Both the position numbers and the translations under genes were made by a program. Below are positions 10,312-21,649 of a stretch of 64,000 nt of DNA, piece by piece. Source of the stretch: Sophora flavescens (taxonomy: Eukaryota > Streptophyta > Magnoliopsida > Fabales > Fabaceae); the NCBI GenBank assembly GCA_030762895.1, contig CM061064.1:132005402-132069401 (forward strand), given 5' to 3'. Positions within the stretch are counted from its first letter, which is position 1. Each line of letters begins with the position of its first letter. The notes beneath the pieces are model-generated. The model was not told where the DNA came from and did no database searches. It saw only the letters and a program-made list of their open reading frames with translations.

Positions 10312-13300
10312 TGAAACACCCGATTTTTCATTGTTTACCGTTTTTATATCGGTAAAATAAACAAAAATATTTATATTTTTATTTTAAAACTTAGAAAATG
10401 ATTTTGGATAAACCAAGATCATATACATACTCTACTTTACCGTAGAGAGTTACGATTGAATTTTGGGTCGAAAATTCAGACGAAACCTGGTCTGCGATTT
10501 AAAGGCAGTAAGAATTTAACTGCACAAATGACCTAATTTTGACTCGTGAAAGGAAAACTTAAGGTTTTTATGAAGTTTCCAACTTCTTTGGCTATTTTAA
10601 AAATTTTCACTTAAAAAGTGAAATAATATATATTATGCGAGCGTTATACGAAATCGGGAGAACGACGAAGCTGAAAACGGGATTTGCGGGACCCACTAAC
10701 GGATAAAGACCTTGTCATTCATGATGACTCACAAGGGGTGAGTCATATAATTTTTCCGGTAGCCATGTGTAATTGTTGTTGTCTGTATTAATTATTGGGT
10801 ATATGTAATTCTGACGTAGTTATCATTATTTGCTTAGTAATTATCTACTGTTAATTATTTAATTACCTGCATTTAATTATTGTTATATTTTGTGGCATGT
10901 CTTTAATTTCTAATTGCTATGTTTTTGACATGAGATTATTGTTGATGTGGATTGTAGATTGGAAAGCATGACAGTGGTCAGAGCTTTATTAAATACGAGG
11001 TTAAAAGCGTTTAAAAGTTTTTTTATGAAATAATGAGTTTAATTTAGTGGAAATGGTAATATATTATTACCTAATTAATTATTTGGTGAAAATTGGGAAA
11101 TAGTGAAAAATAATATTATTTTAATGATTTAACGGCGAAAGAACGTTTTAAGAGTCATAGTGAGGATGTAACCGTGAAAATATTTTAGCACTGCTAATTT
11201 TCACATAAAGAATTTATAAATATTAGAAAATGTGGTTTTAAGAAAATAATTATCAAAAATGATTTTATTCAAGTGTTGGAAAAATTATTTTACTAGAAAA
11301 GTCTTGTTTTGGACTTCAATTGTTTTAAAAACGTTAAACGACGGACAATTCCATCAATGTTTACAAAAGTATTCTTAAAAAGGGTACTATTGAGTAATAC
11401 CGAGAATTTGTCTCAAATGATGTTTTCGAGTTCAAAATATTGATTTTTGAACAAAAATGAGTTTCAAGGGATTTTGACGATTTTACAAAACGAATTTCCA
11501 ACGTAAAATGATTTTCGATAAACAATGGTGTTATTTCCATCAACTTGGATAAGTTGAGGAAACTTTGATTTTGTTTTGTGTTTCACAGAATGAAAATAGT
11601 TTAAAGTTGAAAACGAACCTAGCTACCGAGACGTCAGGTCTAGTGTTCTATGATATGGGTCCGGGGTCCAAAAGGTGAAGTTATGGACTAAATGTCCTAT
11701 AAAACGGGTGTTGGTTTTGTGCACTAAAATCTACGTATCTAAGACTGGTGCATCGGTATAGATTTTGTGATTTGCACACTTTTGACTTGGAGTCAATTAT
11801 TTTTGGAATGAGGTGTTAAACTTGAAAGTTTAAAATGGTGATTTGGTCATGAGACTTTTAGCTCCGACATAAAAAGATTGAACACAAAGAAAACTACAAG
11901 ACAAAACGTTTTACATGCATTTTTGGGGCAGACGTGCCTTTGCATAGGACTTGAATACTCGATGGCAAGTATTCATGACGCTTGCATCACTGTGCCTTGA
12001 TGGATATATGACCACGAAACCATATACTATGAATAGTACTCACCATGCCTCGTTTTGGACAGTGATATGGTTAATTTGAACTTTTCCTTATTTGGAAACG
12101 ATTCTTCCTTATTGGCATTGATTCTTCCTTATTCGGAAATGAAAGCTTGATCAACTCATTTATTTGTTGGTTGGAGCTCCGGAGATTAGGTATCAAAGTT
12201 AGTTGATGAGTATTGAAGTGCCATGGTTTTTAAAACGGTTACGACTGTCGGGTATGAAACCTTTTGATAAATATATTGTTTATCTTTTAATATTCATGTT
12301 AAATGGTATTTGAGAGTCGTGCATGTGGTTATCGTTTTAAAATCCATATATTGGTTCTCACCCTTGCATGTGTTATTGTTGGTCTCCTTTTTATATGGGT
12401 ATACTATTATCTGAGTATAGATGGATCCGGCGATGCCGCTGGCTCATACGGGGGTTTGCTCCCTTCACTTTGAGGACACCAACAACATCAATGCGTGGGT
12501 TATACACCCGGGAGCTCACAGCGTGAGATACACCAGGCATGTACATATTATTGAGGGCATTATAGAGACGGGGTCACAGCGTGAGCACCGGTCGATGGAG
12601 ACTATCGAGGTATACTTACCTCCAATGTGGCTACTACTGCAGCATTTGGTCAATCACGGGCAGCTTGAGGCGCAGCCATTTGTTGAGGCCGCACCAGCAC
12701 CACCTCCAGAGGAGTTAGTTGTAGACCCAGAGGAGATGGTCATTGATCCGGAGGAGGACCCGGAGGAGTTTGTGGAGGATTTACCTGAGTACATTCCTCT
12801 GGATGATGACGGCGATTCACCCGATGAGGGTGCAAACTTGTCTTCTTCCGATTCATCTGCGGGTAGTGGGATTGACCCTGGTCTTCCCAATGGGTATCAC
12901 CAGTCCTTGACCATCTATAGGTAGTTTTCATTTTTGGGGTAGTGTTCCGTCAGTATTTCTGGCTACTGAGAGCCATGTTTTTGTTATATGGCCATAGGCG
13001 TTTCACTACGTGTCTTTTATGTTTTTATTTCTTTACTTAGTTATTTTGGAAATGGCTTGCTCAGATAAAGGCCCTATATAGTTGTATTGCTTGTACAAAA
13101 CCACTGATGCATATGTTTTATATATATACATATATGGTGTGTTGTTTATATTGTTGTATGATGTTGAATGTCAAGTTAAAAAGAAAAAAAATTTAGCACC
13201 ATTTTTGGTATTAAGAAGAGTGTTACAAATTATTATTTTCCGAAAGTAACCAATATAATTGAATTTTATTTTCCGCAACGTGTTACTGTGTGATGACCCA

Positions 13301-13315
13301 AGAAGGGGTGTCCCA
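10312..13315 (+). mobile_element. Solo LTR of a Tekay/Del-like chromovirus
   Basis: 3,004 bp beginning TGAAACACCC and ending GGGGTGTCCCA, with a perfect 5-bp target duplication (GTTGT). No internal retrotransposon sequence is present, so it is a solo LTR left by recombination between two LTRs. Blocks along it match the LTRs at 18407 and 34372. It contains one well-formed open frame (12421-12924) and otherwise AT-rich non-coding sequence. Confidence 0.9.
12421..12924 (+). CDS. LTR-embedded conserved open frame, 167 codons, function unknown
   Basis: ATG at 12421 to TAG. The protein starts MDPAMPLAHTGVCSLHFED, has W..HPGAHSVRYT, RSMETIEVYLPPMWLL, a Pro-rich PAPPPEE, and a very acidic C-terminal half (DPEEDPEE, LPLDD-like and SPDEG stretches) rich in Ser near the end, finishing LPNGYHQSLTIYR. 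I recognise no domain. There is no signal peptide or membrane segment. Related frames occupy the same LTR position at 5671, 29341 and 37396. Upstream blocks (CTCACCCTTGCATG..., TCTGAGTATAG) are shared too. It could be an accessory element protein or a transcribed leader whose coding look is incidental. Confidence 0.5.
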   Translation: MDPAMPLAHTGVCSLHFEDTNNINAWVIHPGAHSVRYTRHVHIIEGIIETGSQREHRSMETIEVYLPPMWLLLQHLVNHGQLEAQPFVEAAPAPPPEELVVDPEEMVIDPEEDPEEFVEDLPEYIPLDDDGDSPDEGANLSSSDSSAGSGIDPGLPNGYHQSLTIYR

Positions 13316-14954
13316 GTTGTGGATTGCTATACCAGGTTAGAGTCCCAGAGGCTTACTTTTATCAGGGAAAATCAATCTTTGATAAGATGTGACATTTTGA
13401 ATGGTTTACATGATGCAGTTAATAGAGGTGAAACAGACGCATCTTCTATCGGTAGGCGTGTTATACTGCCATCATCATTTACAGGAGGTATGAGATACAT
13501 GTTCAACAGATGCGAGGATGTGATGGTAATTTGCAAACAATTTGGATATCCGGATCTGTTCATCACCATAACATGCAACTCTAAATGGAGGGAAATACAG
13601 GACTTTCTTGAAGGTATTCAACTTAAGGCATGTGATAGACCTGATATTGTTTCCCGTGTGTTCAAAATTAAATTGGACCAAATGATGTCAGATTTAAAAA
13701 AGGAGGAGATATTTGGAAAGGTCGATGCAGGAAAGTAATTTTGTCGTTTTTACTATTTTTACTTCTTGCCATTTTCAAATATTTTATAATATTAATTATA
13801 TTAATGATTTCTTTCTGATTTCTTTCTGATGCATTGACAAGGTAATCTCCGCCGAATTGCCCGATCCCACACTGTATCCTAGATTGTATAATGATGTATC
13901 CACCTACATGATTCATGGGCCATGTGGAGCTGCTAACCGAAGGTCACCTTGCATGAAAGAGGGGAAGTGCTCAAAGTTTTTCCCACAGGCTTTTCAACCA
14001 AACACTTCAATTAATGAAGACGGTTATCCAAGGTATAAGCATCTTGACAATGGAATATATGTTGATAAGTGTGGAACAGAGCTAGATAACATGAGTGTTG
14101 TTCCATACAATCCTCATCTAGTGTTAAGGTATGGCGCACATGCGAATGTGGAGTATTGTAACAAGTCCAACTCCATAAAGTATCTATTTAAATATGTGAA
14201 CAAGGGCCCAGATCGAGCTACTTTACAGATATGGAGTGGTACAGAAAGTGGGGACAATGATAAGCCTATTGACGAAATTAGGCATTATTATGACTGTAGG
14301 TATGTGTCACCGTGTGATACTATTTGGAGAATATTTGCATTCGATATTCACGAATGTTGGCCGCCTGTTCAATAGATGACTTTTCATCTTCCTAGCCAAC
14401 ATAATGTTTATTATGTTGATCATGATAACATAGAGCAAGTTGTTCAGAGGAATCAGGAAGTTGACACAATGTTTATATCATGGTTTGATGCTAACCGGAT
14501 TTATACAGATGGTAGATATTTGACTTATTCGGAATTTCCCACATGTTTTGTCTACGACAAGCAGGCCAGACGGTGGAAACCAAGGGAAATGGGTCAGAGT
14601 ATTGGCAGGCTTCATTACATCCCTCCTGGTGTTGGTGAACTATATTACATGCGTATATTGCTTACGGTTCAAAAAGGGTGTGTTGGATATGATTGTCTAA
14701 GGACTGTCAACGATATAACATACAAAACTTTCGAAGAAGCATGTTATGCAATGGGACTTTTGGCCGATGACAAAGAGTTTATAGACGCAATCAAAAAGCA
14801 AGTGAGCTACCTTCTGGAAATCAAATGCGGAGATTGTTAGTTACATTGTTAGTAATGAATACAATGAATAAACCTGATGTTGTATGGAACTCCACATGGA
14901 ATCTATTGTCTGATGGTATCCTCTACAACTGTAGGAGGGATTTAGATATACCAG
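13316..14954 (+). pseudogene. Helitron Rep domain, HUH motif lost
   Basis: Frame from DCYTRLESQRL through GETDASSIGRRVILPSSFTGG, QFGYPDLFITITCNSKW and FKIKLDQMMSDLKKEEIFGKV. At 13735 it breaks into about 105 bp of AT-rich non-coding DNA and resumes as DKVISAELPDP, then MIHGPCGAANRRSPCMKEGKCSKFFP and VEYCNKSNSIKYLFKYVNKG (the part with the paired catalytic tyrosines), a stop at 14373, then FHLP, FPTCFVYDK, GRLHYIPPGVGELYYMRILL. The block that should lie between, with the metal-binding His-hydrophobe-His (PHAH) motif, is absent. The last exon piece ends at CRRDLDIPG before an intron. Confidence 0.85.
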
Positions 14955-15030
14955 GTATTCGAACTTGAGTTATTCTTATTTATGTTGTTTGTATTATTGA
15001 ACATTCCCGACACATTGTTTTCTCATGCAG
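14955..15030 (+). other. Spliceosomal intron between Rep and helicase parts
   Basis: 76 bp beginning GTATTC after DIP and ending TCATGCAG before GTCTACGG; the coding text is in frame across it (LDIPG then LRIGDDDLK). Confidence 0.7.
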
Positions 15031-16690
15031 GTCTACGGATTGGTGATGATGACTTGAAAAATCTATGTCTTATTGAGATGGAGAATTTGCTTCCATCAAA
15101 TGGAAGATCTCTAGCAGACTTTCCTTCAATGCCATTCCCAAATTTATCAGATGCCTTCGACTTCCAAAATAAGATGATTGCCGAAGAAATGAACTATGAC
15201 AAGGATGAGTTGGGAAGAACACACCTTTCTTTACTAGAGAGGTTGACAACCAAACAAAGAAGTGCATACGATGAGATTATGTCTTTGGTATTGTATAGAA
15301 GAGGTGGTTTTTTCTTCCTTTATGGATATGGGGGTACCGAAAAAACTTTTTTATTGAACATCCTGTCTGCAGGACTACGGTCACAATGATTCATTGTACT
15401 TAATGTGGCTTCTGTGGCATTGCTTCATTACTCTTACAAGGTGGCCGATCTGTCCATTCCACATTTTCCATTCCATTGGTTATCAATGACGACTCAACAT
15501 GCAATATCAACCAAGGCAGTGCTAGAGCAAAACTACTTATTCACACCAAGCTTATAATCTGGGACGAGGCTCCAATGATGATCAGGTTCTGCTTTGAAGC
15601 TTTTAAACGAACAATGCGTGATATAATGTCCTCTCAAGATCGACAAAACATGGATATACCATTCGACGACAAGGCTGTTGTTTTAGGTGGTGATTTCAGA
15701 AAGATTTTGCCTGTGATCAGAAAAGGATCGAGGAATAATATTGTGGGATCCTCCGTAAATGCATCTAAAATCTGGAAAAATTGTAGGGTATTGAGACTTG
15801 CAACAAACACGAGACTTGGTGGTTCACATTTAGATGCACACAAGAGAGACATCAAATAATTTGCAGAATGGATTCTTCATGTTGGAGATGGTGATTACAA
15901 TGCAAATGAAAATGGTGAGAGTGACATTGAGATTCCTGACGACTTGCTGATTCACGAATCTGAAAATCCACTACAATCATTAGTCCAATTTGCATATCCC
16001 AAATTGCTGCACAACATGAACCACCAGCATTTTTTCTAGGAGCGAGGTATTCTTGCTCCGACTTTGGACTCAGTTGAGCAGGTTAATGATTACGTGATCT
16101 CATTAATTCCCGACGATGAAGTGGAGTACTTAAGCTCTGATTCGGTTTGTCGATCAGATGAGGACAATGACGTTCAAGGTGAGTGGTTCACCACCGAGTT
16201 TCTAAATGAAATAAAATGTTCCGTGATTCCAAATCATAAATTGAGGTTGGAAGTCGGAGTCCTTGTCATTCTTATGAGGAACATTGATCAGTCTGCTGGG
16301 TTATGTAATGGTACCAGGCTGATGGTGAACGAGTTGGGGAGGAACGTCATAGGTGCGACTGTTCTAACAGGAAAAAATATAGGGGACAAAATATTCATTG
16401 CTAGGATGAATTTGGTGCCAAGTGATCCCGGATTACCGTTTAAATTCCAGAGGAGACAATTTCCACTTGCTCTTTGTTTTGCGATGACAATAAACAAAAG
16501 TCAGGGACAATCCCTTTCTCATGTTGGTATTTATTTTTCAAAGTCGGTCTTCACTCATGGTCAACTGTATGTTGCGCTCTACCGCGTGAGGTCAAGAAAG
16601 GGACTTAAGATACTAATTTTAAATGATGACAAAAATGTATGCACATCAACCAAAAATGTTGTGTATCGTGAAGTATTTGACAATGTTTAG
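15031..16690 (+). pseudogene. Helitron PIF1-like helicase domain, broken
   Basis: LLPSNGRSLADFPSMP and LLERLTTKQRSAYDEI lead to the Walker A loop, read here as GYGGTEKTF instead of the family GYGGTGKTF: an essential Gly is Glu. Frameshifts and stops follow at 15389, 15859 and 16039. Walker B (KLIIWDEAPM) and later motifs (VVLGGDFRKILPVI, RNIDQSAGLCNGTRL, FAMTINKSQGQSLSHVGIY, HGQLYVAL) remain. The end, NVVYREVFDNV, is the usual C-terminus. In the family this is the 5'-3' DNA helicase that unwinds the transposing strand. Confidence 0.9.
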
Positions 16691-16900
16691 AGGTTAGTAT
16701 TGATTAGCATCTTTACCTAATATTCATTAGTTTTCCTTTAAAAATCTCAGACTATTGCATTTGAAAACTACTATTTGTTTGGGTTTCATATATATATATA
16801 TATGGAATAGTTTCAGGTTTCATCTATATATAAAGAGGGAATAGTTAAAACAGTATCAATTGCCTTTGGACTGTAGTGAACAACACTCCTATCGACAAGG
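16691..16900 (+). other. Non-coding DNA after the Helitron gene
   Basis: AT-rich; no gene seen. It probably holds part of the Helitron 3' tail, but I could not find a clear hairpin and CTRR end here. Confidence 0.4.
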
Positions 16901-16908
16901 TTAGATAA

Positions 16909-17860
16909 TAGGGGTGTTCATCAATCGATCCAAACCGATTCAAATTGCTAAAACCGAACCGAAAATCCAAAAACTGAACAAACAGAAAACCGAAAAAACC
17001 GTTCTTTTTCATTGGATTGGATCAGATTGTGGATCCCCTAGTGACATCCAATCTAATCCAATCCAAACCGATCTACTGCAGACATATATTATTATTTTTG
17101 AATTTATAGTATTACTCATACTTAAATATTGTTTTGCATACTTTTATGACCCTAATTCTCTTTAATATTTTTGTTTGAATGACATATATGAGATTATTTA
17201 GAATAAATGTTAATGTCTTGAAGTTATATTTTGCTAAAAGTTTTTATGCATAACATACATATACTTGATTGAGTAAACATGAAAAATAGGAAAACAATTA
17301 AGTAATTTGAGAAATAATTAGTTATAATTATTTGTAGCTAGTTAAAGGAAAAAATAGGATAAGTGAGAGTAGATATAGAGAATTAACATAAAAGAATATT
17401 TAATATAAAAGAGCGTGTTAAAAAATATCAATAATTAAATTTTCTCAAACTCCCAATATTTTCTCAAGCATTCTCTAAAATTTTCCTCACTCTTCATCAA
17501 ATGAAATAACGATTAATAAGGAACAAATAGTTGCCGGCTTTCATAAAGGTTCTATTGTTCTAGTATAGATAGATGTTAAAATAGGTATTATGCACCCTAA
17601 ACTAGCTCCCTTAAATAAAAATTATATTTTGTCCACTATTAAATAAGTGGAAATGATACTTGACATGAGTAAAAATAAAGGATGACAAAAACCGAATTAT
17701 CCAATCCAATCCAAACCGCATTTGATTGGATTGGATTGGATCGGATTTTTCTAAGGAAGCAAACCGATCCAATCCAAACCGCACATAGTTTTCATCATTG
17801 GATCGGATGATTTTTTAGCTCAAAACCGATCCGATCCAATCCAATCCGCGAACACCCCTA
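16909..17860. mobile_element. Non-autonomous hAT element with perfect 8-bp TSD
   Basis: The ends are TAGGGGTGTTC and GAACACCCCTA, inverted repeats of hAT type. The flanks carry the identical octamer TTAGATAA (16901-16908 and 17861-17868). The subterminal parts are rich in CCAATCCAAACCGATC-like words in both orientations. No transposase is encoded in its 952 bp, so it depends on an outside source. Confidence 0.9.
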
Positions 17861-17868
17861 TTAGATAA

Positions 17869-18406
17869 GAAGAGTGGTGACCCATACAATCCTCATATAT
17901 AATCCCCTAATCATAATTGATCTATTGTAATTAAAGATTGATATAAAAATATAACTTCCTCATGCATACAATTCAACCAGAGCAAGCTCAAAGATAGTTA
18001 ATGAGTAACCAATAATCTAATAACCAGCATCTTTTGATCATATAATCATATTAGATAGCATAGGGAATCAAACATTAGAGAATTAAACATACTATCTTGG
18101 GTTCTAAATTTTGTATTAATGAAAATATATTTTATATTTTTATTCCATTTATTACATCTTATCTTTATTCAAGGATAAACATGTCATTTCACAAGTATAT
18201 TTTTTCTTTCCTCTAAGTTTCTCTTCAACCAAACAAGATAAAAGAAAAGTTTTGGTTTTCTTCACTCTCATTTTCTCTCCAAGCAAAAAATTAAATAATC
18301 ATCTCATTTTCAACTTTTTTCTTTTATTTTCCTTTCTCTCCTCTCACTTTCTTCATCTAATTTTCTATTCTAAAACCAAACAAAGTGTTAAATTTAAAGC
18401 GGATGA
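17869..18406. other. AT-rich flank, no gene
   Basis: Pyrimidine-rich stretch at 18190-18370; no RNA gene, coding region or clear repeat boundary seen. Confidence 0.5.
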
Positions 18407-19653
18407 TGTAACACCCCGATTTCTGTTGTTTCTGCTATTTTCTGTATCGATAAACAAACATCTGTTTATATTTTTTTTGTGAAACTTAGAAAATAATTTT
18501 GGGAAAACCAAAGTCATATTCATATCATACTTATTTTTATAAGTATACGGTGAAGTTTTTGGTTGAAAATTTAGACGAAACCCGGTCTGCGTTTTCACTG
18601 ACAATAAGATTTTACTGATCAGAAAATCTAATTTTGACCCGTGAGCGAAATGGATAGCGTTTATATATCATTTCCAACGATATAGGTTATTTTTAAAATT
18701 TTCAAAATAAATATGTTATTATACTCGATTCGGTCGTAAAACCTAAATCGGGAGAATAACAGAGTCGGAAACGGAACTACGGAGCCTGAACCGGACACTG
18801 GGCCACCGAGGGACACATGTCACATATTTGTGGTGAGTAGGGTGAGTCACCACTTATGACTCACTTTTGTCATGATTAATTTGAAAAATATCTTAGATAT
18901 TTGTTACGTAAAAAGACTAAAATGCCCTCAAGTGTATTTAGAAACCCTAAACTACCCTTATGACCCATTAATACTTGCCCCCTAACTCCCTTCTACTCAC
19001 GGCACCCACCCCCCCCCCCCCCCCCCCCACCCCCACACACACACTCTCTCATTTCTTCAACTCCAACCAAGAACAACAAAGAAAACCATAGGTTCTTAAG
19101 TGATTTTTTGCAAGTTTGGATCAATTTCTTCATCTTTTCTCAATCTTCAATAGGTAACCATTCTTCTTTCATGATCATTCTTGTCTTTGATCCATTTATT
19201 TTGCCATGATCATCAAGTTTAAGTTCTTAGATCTAAAACTTTGGAAATTCCTAGAAAATTATAGAAAAATCCTTTTCATATGATTCCAATTGCTATGAAC
19301 TATTTATGATCCATAGTATCTTCATTCATGAGCATGTGTAAAAATAAAACTTCCTTCCCATTTTTCTCTAAGAGGCCAAAACCTCACTTGTGAGGATGAA
19401 GGAGGTTTTGTTTCAATTTCAAGCCATGATCATTAGTTATGTCATTTCTAATGCTTAAGGATCACTAATCTAAGAGCATGTGAATTTTAGAAATTTCTAG
19501 CCATTTTTAGTAGTCATGGCCGAATCCTAACCATGAAATGGGTTAGATGATTTTTCTTCATTTTCAAGTTATGGCAATTTTCTCTAACTCTACACTACTC
19601 TAAGGTTATAGATCTAAGAGTATGTGGAATTTTGAAACCTCTAACCTATTTTC
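18407..19653 (+). repeat. 5' LTR of chromovirus, left part
   Basis: Follows the 3' LTR (34372-35518) closely. Unlike that copy it keeps a C-rich tract (about 19008-19030) in the segment 18975-19075. It ends ...ACCTATTTTC exactly where the CACTA terminus starts; the 3' LTR continues there as TTAGCTTGG. Confidence 0.85.
19008..19050 (+). repeat. C-rich homopolymer tract and CA/CT simple repeat
   Basis: A run of about 23 C, then CCCCCACACACACACTCTCTC, inside the 5' LTR. It is absent from the 3' LTR, where ~100 bp are missing. Confidence 0.8.
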
Positions 19654-19985
19654 CACTACAAAAAAGTCATCTGTTTAGCGACCGGTATATTCGATCGCTA
19701 AACCTTCTAATTCGGTCGCTATTTATTTTAATGATCGAATTAGCAACCGATTATTGGTGGTGACTGTAACCTGGTCGCTAAGATTTTAGAGACCGAAATA
19801 TTAATTCGGTCGCTAAATGGTGACCGTAAATTCGGTTGCTAAATAATAAAAAATGGTCGCTACAGGGTTGGTCGCACTTTTTGGGTAACCATTTTTAGCG
19901 ACCGATAATCGGTTTCTAGTTCAGTCGCTAATGTTGGTTACTGTTAACCTAGATTAACGACCGATTTTCGGTCGCTAGACTACAA
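19654..19985. repeat. CACTA copy 1 left TIR and subterminal repeats
   Basis: CACTACAAAAAA, then at least ten direct or inverted copies of TTTAGCGACCGA / TCGGTCGCTAAA variants. In En/Spm elements such arrays bind the element's own regulatory protein. Confidence 0.85.
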
Positions 19986-19989
19986 TCTT

Positions 19990-21542
19990 TTAATGCTCGC
20001 CTGCATCAGCTGCTGGTGTGCCTGAGTCAACTGTGCAATCTGGTTCGCCATCTGCTTCTCTCTCTCACTCTTCTCCCGAAGCTCTGTGTTCAGCTACGTG
20101 ATGGTGTCCTTCATTTGGTTGAATTGCTCCTAAAGGACGGTACCGGCGTAGGAAGGAGCAGGCGTGCCGGATGATGAAGCGATAAACTCGCCTCCCAGGT
20201 GTCCGAGACCATGCACGTGCCCCTTCTTGTTCCTGTCCCTGACGACCTCCAGATAAATGACATTATCGTCGACGGAGATAGGAGGGCTGGGCCCATCACC
20301 AGTCAAGGCCTCATCTTGCGACTGTAAGGCAGGTGATAAGGCATCGTCCTTCTTCTCGTTGAATCCCACCTACAAAGTATAGTTGAAGAGATTTAGTTAA
20401 AATTATAATCAATATTAACAAATCATTTATAATAAATTACAAGTAAACACTAATTTTTTTTTTGCTTACAGCATAGTTACGAGCCTTGTCGTTGACCCAT
20501 GTCCCCGACTTCAACTTCTTCGTCCTCTCCACCAACTCCATAGCAGTGGGCCCCCGCTGTTTCTGTGCTTTTTGCACAGAAAAATATAATCTTAAATTCA
20601 TAAGAATATGTAAAAATGAAAAGTCATTAAATAGTATACTAAGTCAAAAGTTTAATGTATTACCAGCTCATCGTAGTGGGCGGTGGCTGATTTAGACCCG
20701 CCGGTCCAAGCACGTGCGCCACCATCAGAAGCTCGATTATGCCGAGCTGTGGCCTGGATCTCCTGGAACTTCTCAGTAGCCCAGTACTGGTCCAGCTGCC
20801 TCCTGATCTCAGGATCCACCTGCTTCCCCTTATTCTTACCCTTCCTCAGCTTGTTCGTCAGATTCTTCATGACCAGTGAGCCTATATGCTCAAATATGTC
20901 CCTGATGAGACCCTCTAAAGCTACGTCCCACCTATACTCTTTCTGCAACTTACAGTTGTTAGGAAATTCGTGTGTATAATGTAAACTTAATTTAAATAAC
21001 TTAATAAATTGTTACCTTAAACTCTTTAAACAACTGATCCCTATGGCCCCCTGGGATGGCCTTCCATGTAGGCCATGGACCATCAAACTTCCGTCGCAGG
21101 ATCTTTGATATCGAATCAGAAGGGGCCTTCGCGGGGAAAAAGCTGCAGCAAAATTAGAGCATTAATAAATTTTATAAATAAATAAAAAAACAAGTAAATA
21201 GAACTTAACGATACTTTATATATATTAAAAAATTAAATTAGCTTACTCGTTATCCCCCCTGGGGATAAGAAGAATCCTCATGTCGGATGGATCATGGCTC
21301 TCCTGTCCCGATGATGATGATGGTCCTGTCATAGGTGTGGATGATGACGGTGCAGCCTATGTCCCGACCACATAAGGCTGGGTAGGGGGTGCAACTCCAT
21401 CACCCTGAGGTGTCCCGTCTACAGAGGTACTGGTTGGGTGGTCTCTATCGAGAAGGTGTGGGGTCGTAGGTGGAGGGACTCTCGCAGCACGACCTCTACC
21501 ACGACCTCCACGACGACCCCTACCTCTAGAGGAATCTGTCAT
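19990..21542 (-). pseudogene. CACTA second gene, Transposase_24-like, copy 1
   Basis: Minus-strand exons read MTDSSRGRGRRGGRGRGRAA at the start (ATG at 21542-21540), then after introns ILRRKFDGPW, EYRWDVALEGLIRDIFEH, KGKQVDPEIRRQLDQYW, NRASDGGARAWTGGS (the Transposase_24 core), then TAMELVERTKKLKSGTWVNDKA and NDNVIYLEV-type text, then a Gln-rich coiled stretch NQIAQLTQAHQQLM. The C-terminal exon present in copy 2 (about 54730-54955) is missing here through a ~480-bp deletion. Stops occur at two Gln positions near 20100-20130. The gene is the partner of the transposase; its product in En/Spm relatives binds element ends. Confidence 0.7.
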
Positions 21543-21649
21543 CTGTGTAAAAAATGAAAAGATGATTACACAACAGTGTAAATAATAGGAAAAAAAATTA
21601 CCTAAGTAGAATGACATTTGCACAATGAATTATGACAAAAATAAATTAC

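Larger units (their letters stand above)
9460..16690 (+). mobile_element. Decayed autonomous-type Helitron (Rep-helicase)
   Basis: Translated blocks match plant Helitron RepHel proteins in the usual order: Helitron-like N domain, Rep domain, then a PIF1-like helicase to the conserved C-terminal end. The coding region is cut by a solo LTR (10312-13315), has two spliceosomal introns (9713-9794 and 14955-15030), several stops and frameshifts, and damaged catalytic motifs. The N-terminal start is lost to the left and I could not fix the 3' terminus (hairpin plus CTRR) to the right. It is dead. Confidence 0.85.

Noticed and set aside
13372..13916. Minus-strand frames across the Helitron Rep region
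   Set aside because: The plus strand has unmistakable Rep text; these are antisense shadows.
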